From the NCBI RefSeq assembly GCF_900215535.1, contig NZ_OCND01000002.1, forward strand, positions 186,001 to 250,000: 64,000 nucleotides of DNA. Reading direction: 5' to 3'. The position numbers were made by a program, and so were the translations under genes. The stretch comes from Pseudoxanthomonas wuyuanensis (GTDB lineage Bacteria > Pseudomonadota > Gammaproteobacteria > Xanthomonadales > Xanthomonadaceae). The notes beneath the pieces were generated by a model. The model was given only the letters and a program-made list of their open reading frames with translations. It did no database searches and was not told where the DNA came from. Below, piece by piece: positions 1 through 12,856 of this stretch (its first letter is position 1; each line of letters opens with the position of its first letter).

Positions 1-827
1 CGCGGCGTGGTGTCGTTGTTGAAGCCGTGCTGGGTGCCGGCGGGCTGGAACAGCGCGTAGCGCACGCCGGCTTGCTTCAGTGCGGCTTCGTACTCCGGCC
101 AGGCCGCGTTGATGCGTTCGTCGTGTTCGGCCAGCACCACCAGCAGTTCGGCCTTGATGTTGGGCACGTCCTCCAGCGGCGCGGCGTTGCCGTAGAACGG
201 CGCGGCCGCCTGCAGATCCGGCAGGCGGGTGGCGAGGAAGTTGGCCATGCCGCCGCCGTAGCAGAAGCCGACCACGCCGAGCCGGCCGTTGCCGCCGGCG
301 ATTCCGCGCAGCATCTGCGCTGCGGCAAGGAAGTCCTCGCGCGTCCTGGCTTGGTCGAGATTGCCGAACAGCGCGCGCGCCGCGTCCTCATCGCCCGGGT
401 AGCCGCCCAGCGGGAACAGCGCATCGGGCGCGAAGGCGATGAAGCCTTCCAGCGCCAACCGGCGCGTGATGTCTTCGATGTGCGGATTGAGGCCGCGGTT
501 TTCGTGCACCACCAGCACCACCGGCAGCGGTCCGTCGGCCTTCGCCGGCTTGACCAGATAGCCGCGGGAGTTGCCGTAGCCGGCAGGCGACGGGAATTCC
601 AGGTACTCGGCCGCAAGCCGGGCATCGTCGGGTTTGACCTGCTGGGCGGCGGCGAACTGCGGATTCAGCGCGGCCAGCAGGCCGGCAGCGCCGGCGGCGC
701 CCACCGCAAAGCGCGCTGCGCCGAGCAGGAAACCGCGGCGGTCGATCTGGCCGTGCACGTACTGGTCGAACAGGCGCAGCACTTCCGGGTCGAAGTCGCT
801 GGCCTTTTGGCGGGGTGGCTGGGGCAT
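1..827 (-). CDS. Dienelactone hydrolase family protein, Tat-exported (3' end cut by window)
   Basis: Reading on the minus strand from an ATG at 827, the frame stays open to the window edge (275 codons), so the C-terminus is missing. An N-terminal Arg-Arg-Gly-Phe-Leu followed by an alanine/glycine-rich hydrophobic stretch (residues about 30-60) looks like a twin-arginine signal, pointing to the periplasm. The mature part is an alpha/beta hydrolase of the DLH family with the expected catalytic set: Cys189 in GFCYGG, Asp236 in AEHDER and His267 in QHGF. The layout resembles E. coli YghX. The family hydrolyses lactones or esters; the substrate cannot be told here. It stands alone, followed on the + side by a gene-free stretch. 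Codon use supports it over the overlapping + strand frame. Confidence 0.9.
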   Translation of the reverse strand, partial: MPQPPRQKASDFDPEVLRLFDQYVHGQIDRRGFLLGAARFAVGAAGAAGLLAALNPQFAAAQQVKPDDARLAAEYLEFPSPAGYGNSRGYLVKPAKADGPLPVVLVVHENRGLNPHIEDITRRLALEGFIAFAPDALFPLGGYPGDEDAARALFGNLDQARTREDFLAAAQMLRGIAGGNGRLGVVGFCYGGGMANFLATRLPDLQAAAPFYGNAAPLEDVPNIKAELLVVLAEHDERINAAWPEYEAALKQAGVRYALFQPAGTQHGFNNDTTP

Positions 828-1093
828 GGGAATCTCCGGTAGCCGGGGTGCGCCGGATTACACCACAACCGTACCGCCGTGGTTGTCCAGAACCGGGCGG
901 TTGGGTTTCCGGGCCGCAGCAGCATTGCCGCCGGAGTCGTGGCTCCCATGCGGTGGATTGGGGAAAGCGTCATGAAGCATGGCGGCTTGTCTGTCGGGCT
1001 AAGGCCTGAGGTATTCCCACCAATTCTTCTTCGCCGAGGCGCGCGGCAGTGCCGCGCAAACCGCCTTGGCTCACTCCTGGCCAGATCTTCGCC

Positions 1094-1362
1094 CCCAGCC
1101 CGCCGGCCAGCGACTTTTGGGGCAGATGACGGAGCGCGACTTCGGAACGCCTTTCTTCGAGCGCCAGCCAAGTGCCCAGAAGTCGGTAGCCAGGGCAATG
1201 CGGGACCGTCCGCGGCATGGATGCCGCGGAAGAGCACACAGGGGTGAGGCAAGCGCTTGCGAAGCACCGCTTCGCGCGTAGCCGAACGCCCGCCATCTGC
1301 GATGGCGGGCCGGCCCCGCAGAGCGGGTGTTTACGGCGTGTCCTGCACTGCCCTGGCCACCG
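1094..1362 (+). repeat. Structured dispersed intergenic repeat, copy 1
   Basis: About 269 bp clearly homologous to 54532-54796 in the same orientation. It holds a series of stem-loops: a 7-bp stem in the GCGGCAT..ATGCCGC motif, a 7-bp stem GCGAAGC..GCTTCGC, an 8-bp stem CCCGCCAT..ATGGCGGG and a 5-bp stem CCCGC..GCGGG. In the second copy the loops differ, but the stems pair fully or through a G-U pair. Small insertions and deletions between copies shift every reading frame, so conservation is at nucleic-acid level. It may be a structured RNA or a palindromic mobile repeat; its direction of transcription is unknown. Confidence 0.75.
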
Positions 1363-1407
1363 AGTTCCAGGTAGGCGTTTCCCGCACTTGAACGAGGAAC
1401 CCTCTTC

Positions 1408-1448
1408 GGCGTCTTTCAACAGCTCACTGGCTGGTCAAGGGGGACGAC
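1408..1448 (+). repeat. 41-bp motif shared in inverted orientation with 54953-54993
   Basis: The core CTGGCTGGTCAAGGGGG recurs at 54953-54993 as its reverse complement (with one substitution before it), flanked in both places by a TTCAAC motif. In both places it lies close to a copy of the structured repeat, but its orientation relative to that repeat is flipped. It probably is a separate short intergenic repeat. Confidence 0.6.
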
Positions 1449-1490
1449 TGGCTTCGGAAAAATGTGGGGCTACCTCAGGCCAGGCCTGCC

Positions 1491-2579
1491 CTACGGGATC
1501 CTGCGTTCGTTGGCTTCTGCGCTTGTGCCCGCCTGCGCCGGATGCCGACGGTGCCGCAGGTGCGCGGCGGCCGCTGCGGATGATGGCGGGTAGTGTTCGC
1601 CGGGGATGCGGCATACCACCCGGTTGCGGCCCTCGCGCTTGGCCTGGTACATGGCTTCGTCGGCGCGCGCCAGCAGATCGGCCGCCGATTCGCCGGGTAT
1701 GAACAGCGTGGCTCCGATGGAAATCGTCACCGGCTGGTCGCCGCAATGGATTTCCTGCTCCACTGCGGCACGCAAGGTCTCGGCGACCGCCGCGAGCGAA
1801 CCGCTGTCCACGCCGGGGACCAGCAAACCGAACTCTTCGCCCCCCAGGCGGAAAAACCGGTCGCCGATGCGCGTGGAGCCGCGCACCAGGTCGGCAATTC
1901 GCACCAGCACCAGGTCTCCGGCTTCATGTCCGTAACGGTCGTTGACCAGCTTGAAGCGGTCCAGATCGAACACCAGCAACCCCAGCGGCGAGCGGGTGCG
2001 GATGCTGCCGGCCATGGCGATGGTCAGCTCGGCACCCATCCCGCGCCGGTTGTAGGCGCCCGTCAGCGGGTCGTGGGCGGCGACGGCCTCCAGTTGCAGC
2101 CGCTGCATTTCCGTTCGCGAGGCGAACACATAGGCGAACAGGCTGACCACGAACGCGGTGGCGATGAAGACGACCTGATGCGCGGGATTTGCCAGCAACG
2201 GATCGCAGGTGGCCACGCCGAGCACCGCCAGTGCCGACACGGCCACCGCATAGCTGCTGCGGACCAGCAGAAAGTTGGCCAGCAGCACCGGATAGGTCCA
2301 GAGCACCCCGGCGACTCCGATCAGGTGGGCAACGGCGACGCAGCCGACGGTGTAGATGATGGCAAGAAACAGCGTGGTCCCGCCGGTCCGGCCGGTGCGC
2401 CAGGCATAGCCGACACCCACGCTGATGCTGAGCACGATGGCAAGATCGATGGCGCCGACCAGCGGGGCGCCGCTGGCAAAGCGGTAGATGGCGAAAGGGG
2501 TTACCCCAAGTATCGTGATGATGCCGAACAGCATCACCACCGCAAGCTTGAAGTCCGCGCGCAGCCGTTGCACCAGCAT
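1491..2579 (-). CDS. Membrane-bound diguanylate cyclase (GGDEF domain)
   Basis: A 362-residue protein. About residues 14-155 form five or six hydrophobic helices without a recognised sensor signature, followed by a GGDEF domain at about 165-325. The active-site signature is GGEEF at 246-250, the metal-binding Asp is in FDLDRF near 205, and an RxxD inhibitory I-site (RIGD, 237-240) sits exactly five residues before the signature. This predicts an active cyclase making c-di-GMP from two GTP, with product inhibition. A basic, alanine-rich tail of about 40 residues follows. It is transcribed alone, away from lhr. The signal sensed by the membrane part is unknown. Confidence 0.93.
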   Translation of the reverse strand: MLVQRLRADFKLAVVMLFGIITILGVTPFAIYRFASGAPLVGAIDLAIVLSISVGVGYAWRTGRTGGTTLFLAIIYTVGCVAVAHLIGVAGVLWTYPVLLANFLLVRSSYAVAVSALAVLGVATCDPLLANPAHQVVFIATAFVVSLFAYVFASRTEMQRLQLEAVAAHDPLTGAYNRRGMGAELTIAMAGSIRTRSPLGLLVFDLDRFKLVNDRYGHEAGDLVLVRIADLVRGSTRIGDRFFRLGGEEFGLLVPGVDSGSLAAVAETLRAAVEQEIHCGDQPVTISIGATLFIPGESAADLLARADEAMYQAKREGRNRVVCRIPGEHYPPSSAAAAAHLRHRRHPAQAGTSAEANERRIP

Positions 2580-2928
2580 GGCCCTCCCTTCCCGTCAGCC
2601 CACTGCCCTCATGGTATCCATTTCGGCCGATCCGACAGAACTGAAGGGTCAAACCCTGAACGCCGTCGCATCGGTCGGGAGTTCCGTTCCGGTGGCTGTC
2701 AGCATGGTGAAGCGATTCGCGCAGCTGATGTTCACATTCGGTAAATTGGCTTGCCGCGTATTACCCTCATCTCTGTCCGGCGCCACGCGACGCCGATAGC
2801 CAGGACCGCCAGCCGAGCCCCGGCCCGCTTCCCACTCACTCCTCACTCCTCACTCCTCACTCCTCACTCCTCACTCCTCACTCCTCGTTCCTCGTTCCTC
2901 ATTCCTTGTTCCTAGAGCATCGCTCTTC
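2580..2928. other. Divergent intergenic region before lhr
   Basis: This 349-bp gap holds the start regions of the cyclase gene (reading left) and lhr (reading right). The only obvious structure is the 7-bp tandem repeat ending 18 bp before the lhr start codon. I could not identify a convincing sigma-70 promoter by eye. Confidence 0.5.
2841..2910. repeat. Tandem 7-bp repeat (CCTCACT)n
   Basis: Ten head-to-tail heptamers: six perfect CCTCACT units (2841-2882), two CCTCGTT, one CCTCATT and one CCTTGTT. The array lies in the untranslated leader just ahead of lhr. The degeneration at the right end and perfect units on the left suggest recent expansion by slippage. On the minus strand it reads as AGTGAGG units, rich in purines. 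Confidence 0.9.
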
Positions 2929-7278
<4,350 letters not shown>

Positions 7279-7294
7279 CGCGGCGGCGTGGGCC

Positions 7295-8020
7295 CTAGTC
7301 CGGTAACGGAGTGGCGCCGCTGCGGTTCATTGCCCGGTAGTCGCGCGGCGTCATCCCCACCATGGTCTTGAACTGGCGCGCGAAGGCGCTCTGATCGGCG
7401 AAGCCGCAGGCCAGGCCGATGGACGCGATGGAGTCCTCGCCATGCAGCAGCCGCATCGCCGCCTCGATGCGCAGCTTGGTCAGCAATTGCTGCGGCGTGA
7501 TCTGGAATACCCGCCGGAAATGGCGCTCCAGCTGCGACACCGATACTTCCGCCAGATCGGCCAGCGTCTGCACGCGCAGGCTTTCGCCATAGTGGGCTTG
7601 CATGTGTTCCAGCGCACGGCTGAGGCGTTCGTAGGTGGGGTGGCGGCTGTCGGGCTGGCCAAGATCGCGCGAGATGCCGACCAGCCCGCGCACCTCGCCG
7701 TTGACGCACAGCGGGCGCTTGAAGGTCAGGCACCAGCCCGGGATGCGATTCGGGAACAGATGCACTTCTAGCTGGTTCTCGATGACTTCGCCGCAAAGTA
7801 CATGCCGGTCCTGCACCATGTAGCTTCCGCCCAACCGCAGCGGAAACAGTTCCAGCGCGGTGCGCCCGACCACATCGCCGCGATGCTTCAGGCCCAGGCG
7901 CGCGACCAAGGTCAGGTTGACATGGGTGTAGCGCCCCTCGCAGTCCTTGGCGAAGAACACCACATCCGGCAACGCATCGAACAAGGTCTGCAGTTCGTCG
8001 GCGGAAATCGTTACATCCAT
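7295..8020 (-). CDS. PAS-AraC transcriptional regulator, likely of the hydroxyproline operon
   Basis: A 241-residue regulator. Residues about 1-115 look like a PAS sensor (opening with a VVFFAKD-type segment and ending with a [12 protein letters not shown] strand). Residues about 140-235 are an AraC double helix-turn-helix with the usual second half, [20 protein letters not shown]. It faces away from the 4-hydroxyproline epimerase gene across a 316-bp shared upstream region, the classic position for a pathway regulator. The start at 8020 fits the PAS start; an upstream frame extension to 8203 is proline/arginine-rich and is unlikely to be translated. Regulation of the hydroxyproline genes is inferred from position only. 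Confidence 0.88.
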   Translation of the reverse strand: MDVTISADELQTLFDALPDVVFFAKDCEGRYTHVNLTLVARLGLKHRGDVVGRTALELFPLRLGGSYMVQDRHVLCGEVIENQLEVHLFPNRIPGWCLTFKRPLCVNGEVRGLVGISRDLGQPDSRHPTYERLSRALEHMQAHYGESLRVQTLADLAEVSVSQLERHFRRVFQITPQQLLTKLRIEAAMRLLHGEDSIASIGLACGFADQSAFARQFKTMVGMTPRDYRAMNRSGATPLPD

Positions 8021-8336
8021 AGTCCGGTGTCTCTGTCGGTACGGCCGCCTTGCCGGCTCGGCCGACGGCCCAATGGGTAGTGATCCTCCTTGTGTCGCAC
8101 ATCCGTGCAAGCGTCGGGCATCGCGACGAATCGGCGATTTTCCCGATTTGTCCGATGCCGGCCGGAACGCTCCAAGCGGCTCCGCATCTGCCGTTCCAGT
8201 CATATCCTACCTCGCCCGGGTGCGCCAGCAGGTCCTGTTCCGGTTTTTCCGTACCGCCAGCGATTATGCAAATTTCCGCATTCGTGCGGACCATCCATTG
8301 CTAGACCGCGATGGTGCCCGACGGCGAGCATGCGCT
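8021..8336. promoter_or_regulatory. Divergent control region between the AraC regulator and the hydroxyproline operon
   Basis: This 316-bp region must hold the promoters of both divergent units. A short perfect palindrome TCCGCA-TTCG-TGCGGA lies at 8275-8290, about 47 bp ahead of the epimerase start, next to an AT-rich patch (8264-8274). It is a candidate operator or stem-loop. No other element stands out; assignment to the regulator is a guess from position. Confidence 0.4.
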
Positions 8337-9293
8337 ATGCATACTGTAGACGTCATCGACTCGCATACCGGCGGCGAACCGACCCGGGTGATAGTGGCCG
8401 GCTTTCCGGATCTGGGCGGGGGTACGCTGGCCGAACGCCGGCAACGGTTCCACCTGCAGTTCGATCGCTGGCGCAGTGCGCTGGCCTGCGAACCGCGCGG
8501 TTCGGACACCATGGTCGGTGCGCTGCTGCTGCCGGCCGACGATCCCGATGCCTGCACCGGCGTGATCTACTTCAACAATGTCGGCTACCTGGGCATGTGC
8601 GGCCACGGCACTATCGGCGTGGTGCGCACGCTGGCCGAGCTTGGCAGTATCGGCCCGGGCCGGCATCGCATCGAGACGCCGGTGGGAACGGTGGGCGTGG
8701 AACTGCATGGCGATGGTCGGGTCTCGGTCGACAATGTGGAAAGCTACCGCCATGCCGCCGGCGTTGCCGTTGAAGTGCCCGGTTACGGCATGGTGCGCGG
8801 CGATATCGCCTGGGGCGGCAACTGGTTTTTCATCACCGACCGGACGCCGGTGCCGCTGTTGTTCGAACGCGAGCGCGAGCTGACCGCCTACACCGAAGCG
8901 ATCCGGCAGGCGCTGGAAGCCGCCGGCATTGCCGGTGCCGAGGGCGGCGAGATCGACCACATCGAAATCAACGGTCCATCGCCCGCGGATGCTGCCGATG
9001 GCCGCAACTTCGTGCTGTGTCCCGGCCTGGCCTATGACCGCTCGCCCTGCGGCACCGGCACCAGCGCCAAGCTCGCCTGCCTGGCTGCCGACGGCAAGCT
9101 GGCCGAAGGGCAGGTCTGGCGGCAGGAAGGCATCCTGGGCAGCGTATTCGAAGGCGTGTATACGGCCACCGCGCGCGGCATTGCGCCACGCATCACCGGG
9201 CAGGCCTATCTCACCGCCCGCTCGCAGCTGTTGATCGAACCGGGCGATCCGTTTGCCTGGGGCATCGGTCCCGGCGACGCGGACGCGGGATGA
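8337..9293 (+). CDS. lhpA: 4-hydroxyproline 2-epimerase (proline racemase family)
   Basis: A 318-residue member of the proline racemase superfamily. Both catalytic cysteines are present: Cys88 in MCGHGTIG and Cys238 in PCGTGTSAK. This argues for an epimerase and against 3-hydroxyproline dehydratase, in which the first is replaced. It would convert trans-4-hydroxy-L-proline to cis-4-hydroxy-D-proline, the first catabolic step. The start at 8337 gives the normal [18 protein letters not shown]-terminus; no strong ribosome site is seen. It is the first gene of an operon of overlapping genes, and its stop overlaps the next start (ATGA). The downstream gene content confirms the pathway. Confidence 0.93.
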   Translation: MHTVDVIDSHTGGEPTRVIVAGFPDLGGGTLAERRQRFHLQFDRWRSALACEPRGSDTMVGALLLPADDPDACTGVIYFNNVGYLGMCGHGTIGVVRTLAELGSIGPGRHRIETPVGTVGVELHGDGRVSVDNVESYRHAAGVAVEVPGYGMVRGDIAWGGNWFFITDRTPVPLLFERERELTAYTEAIRQALEAAGIAGAEGGEIDHIEINGPSPADAADGRNFVLCPGLAYDRSPCGTGTSAKLACLAADGKLAEGQVWRQEGILGSVFEGVYTATARGIAPRITGQAYLTARSQLLIEPGDPFAWGIGPGDADAG

Positions 9294-10390
9294 AGACCTA
9301 CGATCTGATCGTCATCGGCGCCGGCATCGTCGGCGCGGCCTGCGCCGAGGCGGCGGCCAGCGAAGGCTTGCGTGTGGCGATTGTCGAACCCGGCCCCATC
9401 GGCGGCGGCTCCACCGCTGCGGCGATGGGGCACCTGGTGGCGATGGACGACGACCCGGCCGAACTGGCGCTGTCGGCGTATTCGCTGCGATTGTGGGACA
9501 GCTATTGCGAACTGGCCGAAGCCGAGTTCAGCCGCTGCGGCACGTTGTGGGTGGCGCGGAACGACCTTGAGATGGCGCGCCTGCCCGCGAAAATCGCGCG
9601 GCTGCAGGCGGCCGGATTGCAGGCGCGCGCCGTCGATGCGCAGGAGTTGTACCTGCGCGAACCGGAACTCGTCCCAGGCTTGGCGGGCGGCATGCTGGCA
9701 CCGGCCGAAGCGGTGGTATATCCGCCCCGGATGGCACGCCACCTGGTCGCGCGCGCCTGCGCCAACGGCGCGCAGCTGTTCGCCGGCCGGCGTGCGGTGG
9801 CGCTGGCCGGCGATGGCGTCGGACTGGACGACGGCAGCCGTCTCTCGGGGCCGGTGCTGGTTGCCACCGGATGCGCGCTGCCGCAACTGCTGCCGGAGTT
9901 GCCGATGCGTTCGCGCAAAGGGCAGTTGGTCATCACCGACCGCTATCCGGCGCTGGTGCGCCACCAGTTGCTGGAGTTGGGCTACGCCGACAGCGCGCAT
10001 GGCGATGCCGACAGCAGCGTGGCCTTCAACGTGCAGCCGCGTCCGACCGGACAGTTGCTGATCGGTTCCTCGCGCGAGTTCGATGCGACCGACCGCGCCG
10101 TCTCGGGTCCGCTGCTGCGGCGCATGCTGGAACGCGCCTTCGCCTTCCTGCCGATGCTGCGCGATCTGCAGGCGATCCGTGTATGGACCGGCCTGCGTCC
10201 GGCCACGCCCGATGGCCGGCCCTATCTGGGCGCGGTGCCGGAGCGGGGCAATGTCTGGGTGGCCGCAGGCCATGAAGGGCTGGGCGTGACCACTGCGCTG
10301 GGCAGCGCGCGGTTGTTGATGGATCTGATGCTTGGCCGCGCCACCGCCATCGAACCGGCGCCATACGCACCGGCGCGGGTGGCGGCATGA
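9290..10390 (+). CDS. lhpB: D-hydroxyproline dehydrogenase, FAD beta subunit (DAO family)
   Basis: A 366-residue FAD-dependent oxidoreductase of the D-amino-acid oxidase fold. The N-terminal dinucleotide-binding motif is [10 protein letters not shown], and a C-terminal FAD segment includes the [14 protein letters not shown] and [10 protein letters not shown] blocks. In known three-subunit enzymes (LhpB/LhpE/LhpF type) this subunit oxidises cis-4-hydroxy-D-proline to delta-1-pyrroline-4-hydroxy-2-carboxylate. It starts with ATGA overlap on the epimerase and ends with the same kind of overlap on the ferredoxin-like gene. A stand-alone glycine/D-amino-acid oxidase is the alternative, but the subunit neighbours make it unlikely. 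Confidence 0.88.
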   Translation: MKTYDLIVIGAGIVGAACAEAAASEGLRVAIVEPGPIGGGSTAAAMGHLVAMDDDPAELALSAYSLRLWDSYCELAEAEFSRCGTLWVARNDLEMARLPAKIARLQAAGLQARAVDAQELYLREPELVPGLAGGMLAPAEAVVYPPRMARHLVARACANGAQLFAGRRAVALAGDGVGLDDGSRLSGPVLVATGCALPQLLPELPMRSRKGQLVITDRYPALVRHQLLELGYADSAHGDADSSVAFNVQPRPTGQLLIGSSREFDATDRAVSGPLLRRMLERAFAFLPMLRDLQAIRVWTGLRPATPDGRPYLGAVPERGNVWVAAGHEGLGVTTALGSARLLMDLMLGRATAIEPAPYAPARVAA

Positions 10391-10638
10391 GTATTGCCGG
10401 CAGCATCCACCTGCATGTCGACGGGCAGGCGGTCGAAGTGCCCGCCGGCAGCAATGTGGCCGCCGCCATCGCTCGGGTGGCGCCGCATTTTCGCCGCTCG
10501 TGCACGGGCCAGCCGCGCGCGCCGTTGTGCGGCATGGGCGTTTGTTTCGAGTGCCGGGTCGCCATCGACGGCGTCGATCTGCTGCGCGCGTGCGTCACGC
10601 CGGCGCGCGATGGCATGCAGGTGCATACCGATGCCTGA
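10387..10638 (+). CDS. lhpF: D-hydroxyproline dehydrogenase, (2Fe-2S) gamma subunit
   Basis: An 83-residue ferredoxin-fold protein. It carries a cysteine pattern typical of the Fer2_4 family: Cys39, then PLCGMGVCFEC, then a final Cys. It would pass electrons between the two flavoprotein subunits of the dehydrogenase. It overlaps both neighbours (4 bp upstream, 8 bp downstream), so the three subunits are probably translationally coupled at matched amounts. Confidence 0.88.
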   Translation: MSIAGSIHLHVDGQAVEVPAGSNVAAAIARVAPHFRRSCTGQPRAPLCGMGVCFECRVAIDGVDLLRACVTPARDGMQVHTDA

Positions 10639-11953
10639 GCCGCGCGCGCACTACGACGTGCTGGTCATCGGCGCCGGTCCGGCGGGTCTTGCCGCGGCGC
10701 ATGCGGCGGCCAGCCATGGCGCGCGGGTGGGCCTGATCGATGCGCAGGCGCAGCCCGGCGGCCAGGTCTGGCGCGGCGACATCGCATTGCCGTCGCCACG
10801 CGCAGCGCGCAGGTTGATCGAATCGCTGCCCGATGGGATCGAATGGCTGGCGCAGACCCAGGTGCTGATGGCGCAGGAGCGCAGCCTGCGGGTCGACGGC
10901 CCGCAGGGCGCGCGCTGGCTTGACTGGGAGGCGCTGGTATTGGCCACCGGCGCGCGCGAGCTGTTGCTGCCGTTCCCCGGCTGGACGCTGCCCGGCGTGA
11001 CCGGGGCCGGCGGTGCGCAGGCATTGGCCAAGCAGGGCTGGCCGGTGGCCGGAAAACGCGTGCTGGTGGCGGGCAGCGGGCCGTTGCTGTTGGCGGCGGC
11101 GGCGAGCTTGCGCGCGCATGGCGCACAGGTGCTGGGCATTGCGGAACAGGCGCCACGGCGCAAGGTGTTCGCTTTCGCCGCGCGCCTGCCGCGCTGGCCG
11201 GGCAAGGCAGCGCAGGCGCTGGCGCTGCGCGCGCGCCTGCTGGGCGTTCCTTACCGCACTGGGACGCTGGTGCGTGCCGCGCTGGGCGAAGACCGGTTGA
11301 CCGCGGTGGAAGTGGAAGGTCCGCGCGGGGTCGAGCGGATCGAATGCGATCAGCTGGCGGTGGGCTACGGCCTGGTGCCGAATGTGGAGCTGGCGCAATT
11401 GCTGGGCTGCCGCCTGGAGCGCAGTGGTACGCACGCGCAGGTGGCGGTGGACGATGCGCTGCGCACCAGCGTCGAACGCATCTACGCCGTCGGCGAGACC
11501 TGCGGCATCGGCGGGTGCGATACCGCCCTGATCGAAGGCCGGATGGCCGGTCATCACGCCGCCGGCGCCAGCGCCGCCGCGGTCGCGCTGCGACCGCAGC
11601 GGCGGCATGCGCGCGCCTTCGCCGGCCAGCTGCAGCGCAGTTTTGCGCTGGCGCCGCGCGTGCGCGCGCTGGCCACGCCGGAAACGCTGGTCTGCCGCTG
11701 CGAGGACGTCCCGCTGTCGGCGCTGCACGGTTTTACCAACCCGCGCGACGCCAAGCTGGCCACGCGCTGCGGCATGGGCGCCTGCCAGGGCCGCATCTGC
11801 GGCTCGGCGCTGGCCGAGCTGGGCCTGTTTTCCCCCGGCGACTTCCCCCTTGGCGACAACCACGACGACGGCCGCCGGCCGCCGCTGTTTCCCCTGCGGC
11901 TGGCAACGCTGGCCGAATCCTTTTCAACCGACTCGCAAGGTGTACTTCCATGA
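10631..11953 (+). CDS. lhpE: D-hydroxyproline dehydrogenase, NAD(P)/FAD alpha subunit
   Basis: A 440-residue pyridine-nucleotide-disulphide-oxidoreductase-like flavoprotein. A FAD-binding motif VIGAGPAGLAAA opens the protein (about residues 10-21). A second Rossmann motif VLVAGSGPLLLAAA lies near 143-156. A C-terminal BFD-like [2Fe-2S] segment is seen in CRCEDVP and CGMGACQGRICG. This is the layout of alpha subunits of hydroxyproline and octopine/nopaline dehydrogenases. The ATG at 10631 overlaps the gamma subunit by 8 bp and gives the standard N-terminus; a longer frame reading is out of register with homologous starts. Its stop overlaps the deaminase start (ATGA). Confidence 0.88.
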   Translation: MPEPRAHYDVLVIGAGPAGLAAAHAAASHGARVGLIDAQAQPGGQVWRGDIALPSPRAARRLIESLPDGIEWLAQTQVLMAQERSLRVDGPQGARWLDWEALVLATGARELLLPFPGWTLPGVTGAGGAQALAKQGWPVAGKRVLVAGSGPLLLAAAASLRAHGAQVLGIAEQAPRRKVFAFAARLPRWPGKAAQALALRARLLGVPYRTGTLVRAALGEDRLTAVEVEGPRGVERIECDQLAVGYGLVPNVELAQLLGCRLERSGTHAQVAVDDALRTSVERIYAVGETCGIGGCDTALIEGRMAGHHAAGASAAAVALRPQRRHARAFAGQLQRSFALAPRVRALATPETLVCRCEDVPLSALHGFTNPRDAKLATRCGMGACQGRICGSALAELGLFSPGDFPLGDNHDDGRRPPLFPLRLATLAESFSTDSQGVLP

Positions 11954-12855
11954 GCAATGCCTCCTTCTGGCGCGGCGTCCTGCCCGCCATCACCACTCCG
12001 TTCGCCGCCGATGGCCAGATCGACCACGCCTTCCTGGCCGAGCATGCGCGCACGCTGATCGATGCCGGCTGCACCGCGATCGTGCCGCTGGGTTCGCTGG
12101 GCGAGGCGGCCACGCTCAGCTTCGAGGACAAGATCGCGATCCTGAAGACGCTGGTGAAGGCGCTGGACGGCCGTGCGCCGGTGGTACCGGGCATCGCCGC
12201 GCTGTCCACCGACGAGGCCGTACGGTTGGCCAAGGCGGCCAAGGAGATCGGCTGCGGCGGATTGATGGTGCTGCCGCCGTATGTGTATTCCACCGACTGG
12301 CGCGAGATGGGCGCGCATGTGCGCGCGGTGATCGCCGCCACACATCTGCCGGTGATCCTGTACAACAATCCGGTCGCTTACAAGACCGATTTCAGCCCCG
12401 CGCAGATCGCCGAGCTGGCCAGCGAATTCGCCAACCTGCAGGCGGTCAAGGAATCCTCGGCCGACGTGCGCCGCTTTGCCGCCATCCAGGAACTTGTCGG
12501 CGGTCGGCTGGAACTGCTGGTCGGCATGGACGATGCCATCGTCGAAGGCCTGGCCATGGGTGCGGTGGGCTGGATTGCCGGTTTGGTCAACGCCTATCCG
12601 AAGGAGTCGGTGAAGCTGTTCGAACTGGCGCGCGACGGCGGTTATCCGGCGGCCAAGGAACTCTACGACTGGTTCCTGCCGCTGCTGCGGCTGGACACCG
12701 TGCCCAAGTTCGTGCAGCTGATCAAGCTGGTGCAGGAAAAGGTCGGTCTGGGCAGCGAACGCGTGCGCGCGCCGCGGCTGGTGCTGGAAGGCGACGAACG
12801 CGAAGCGGCCTTGAAGGTCATCGATCGCGCCATCGCCGCATACCCGGGGCGTTGA
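11950..12855 (+). CDS. lhpC: Delta-1-pyrroline-4-hydroxy-2-carboxylate deaminase (DHDPS family)
   Basis: A 301-residue (beta/alpha)8 enzyme of the dihydrodipicolinate synthase/N-acetylneuraminate lyase family. The Schiff-base lysine is Lys167 in AVKESS and the conserved tyrosine is Tyr138 in LYNNP. A GSLGEAATL segment (49-57) occupies the substrate-carboxylate loop. In hydroxyproline operons this member removes ammonia from delta-1-pyrroline-4-hydroxy-2-carboxylate to give 2-oxoglutarate semialdehyde. Taken alone it could be dapA, but the position between D-hydroxyproline dehydrogenase and a semialdehyde dehydrogenase settles the role. It overlaps the previous gene by 4 bp and lies one base from the next. 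Confidence 0.9.
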   Translation: MSNASFWRGVLPAITTPFAADGQIDHAFLAEHARTLIDAGCTAIVPLGSLGEAATLSFEDKIAILKTLVKALDGRAPVVPGIAALSTDEAVRLAKAAKEIGCGGLMVLPPYVYSTDWREMGAHVRAVIAATHLPVILYNNPVAYKTDFSPAQIAELASEFANLQAVKESSADVRRFAAIQELVGGRLELLVGMDDAIVEGLAMGAVGWIAGLVNAYPKESVKLFELARDGGYPAAKELYDWFLPLLRLDTVPKFVQLIKLVQEKVGLGSERVRAPRLVLEGDEREAALKVIDRAIAAYPGR

Positions 12856-12856
12856 G

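Larger units (their letters stand above)
828..1490. other. Gene-poor intergenic region carrying repeat copy 1
   Basis: This 0.66-kb stretch separates the hydrolase (reading left) from the diguanylate cyclase (reading left). Short frames exist on both strands, but none shows a recognisable domain, signal or ribosome site. The segment 1094-1362 is a copy of the structured repeat also found at 54532-54796, and 1408-1448 matches 54953-54993 in inverted orientation. I see nothing specific in 828-1093. Confidence 0.6.

Noticed and set aside
27..842. A + strand frame over the dienelactone hydrolase
   Set aside because: The minus strand protein has the catalytic Cys/Asp/His and Tat leader, while the + frame shows no domain.
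1066..1281. Small arginine-rich frames inside repeat copy 1 and the matching copy 2
   Set aside because: The two copies shift frame relative to each other, so the conservation is not of a protein.
2841..2910. CRISPR array
   Set aside because: Units are 7 bp head to tail with no spacers, and no cas genes are in the window.
8021..8203. N-terminal extension of the PAS-AraC regulator
   Set aside because: The added residues are proline/arginine-rich and unlike the PAS family opening; the 8020 start fits the domain.
11950..12855. dapA (lysine biosynthesis)
   Set aside because: The family is shared, but operon position within hydroxyproline genes fits the deaminase role better.
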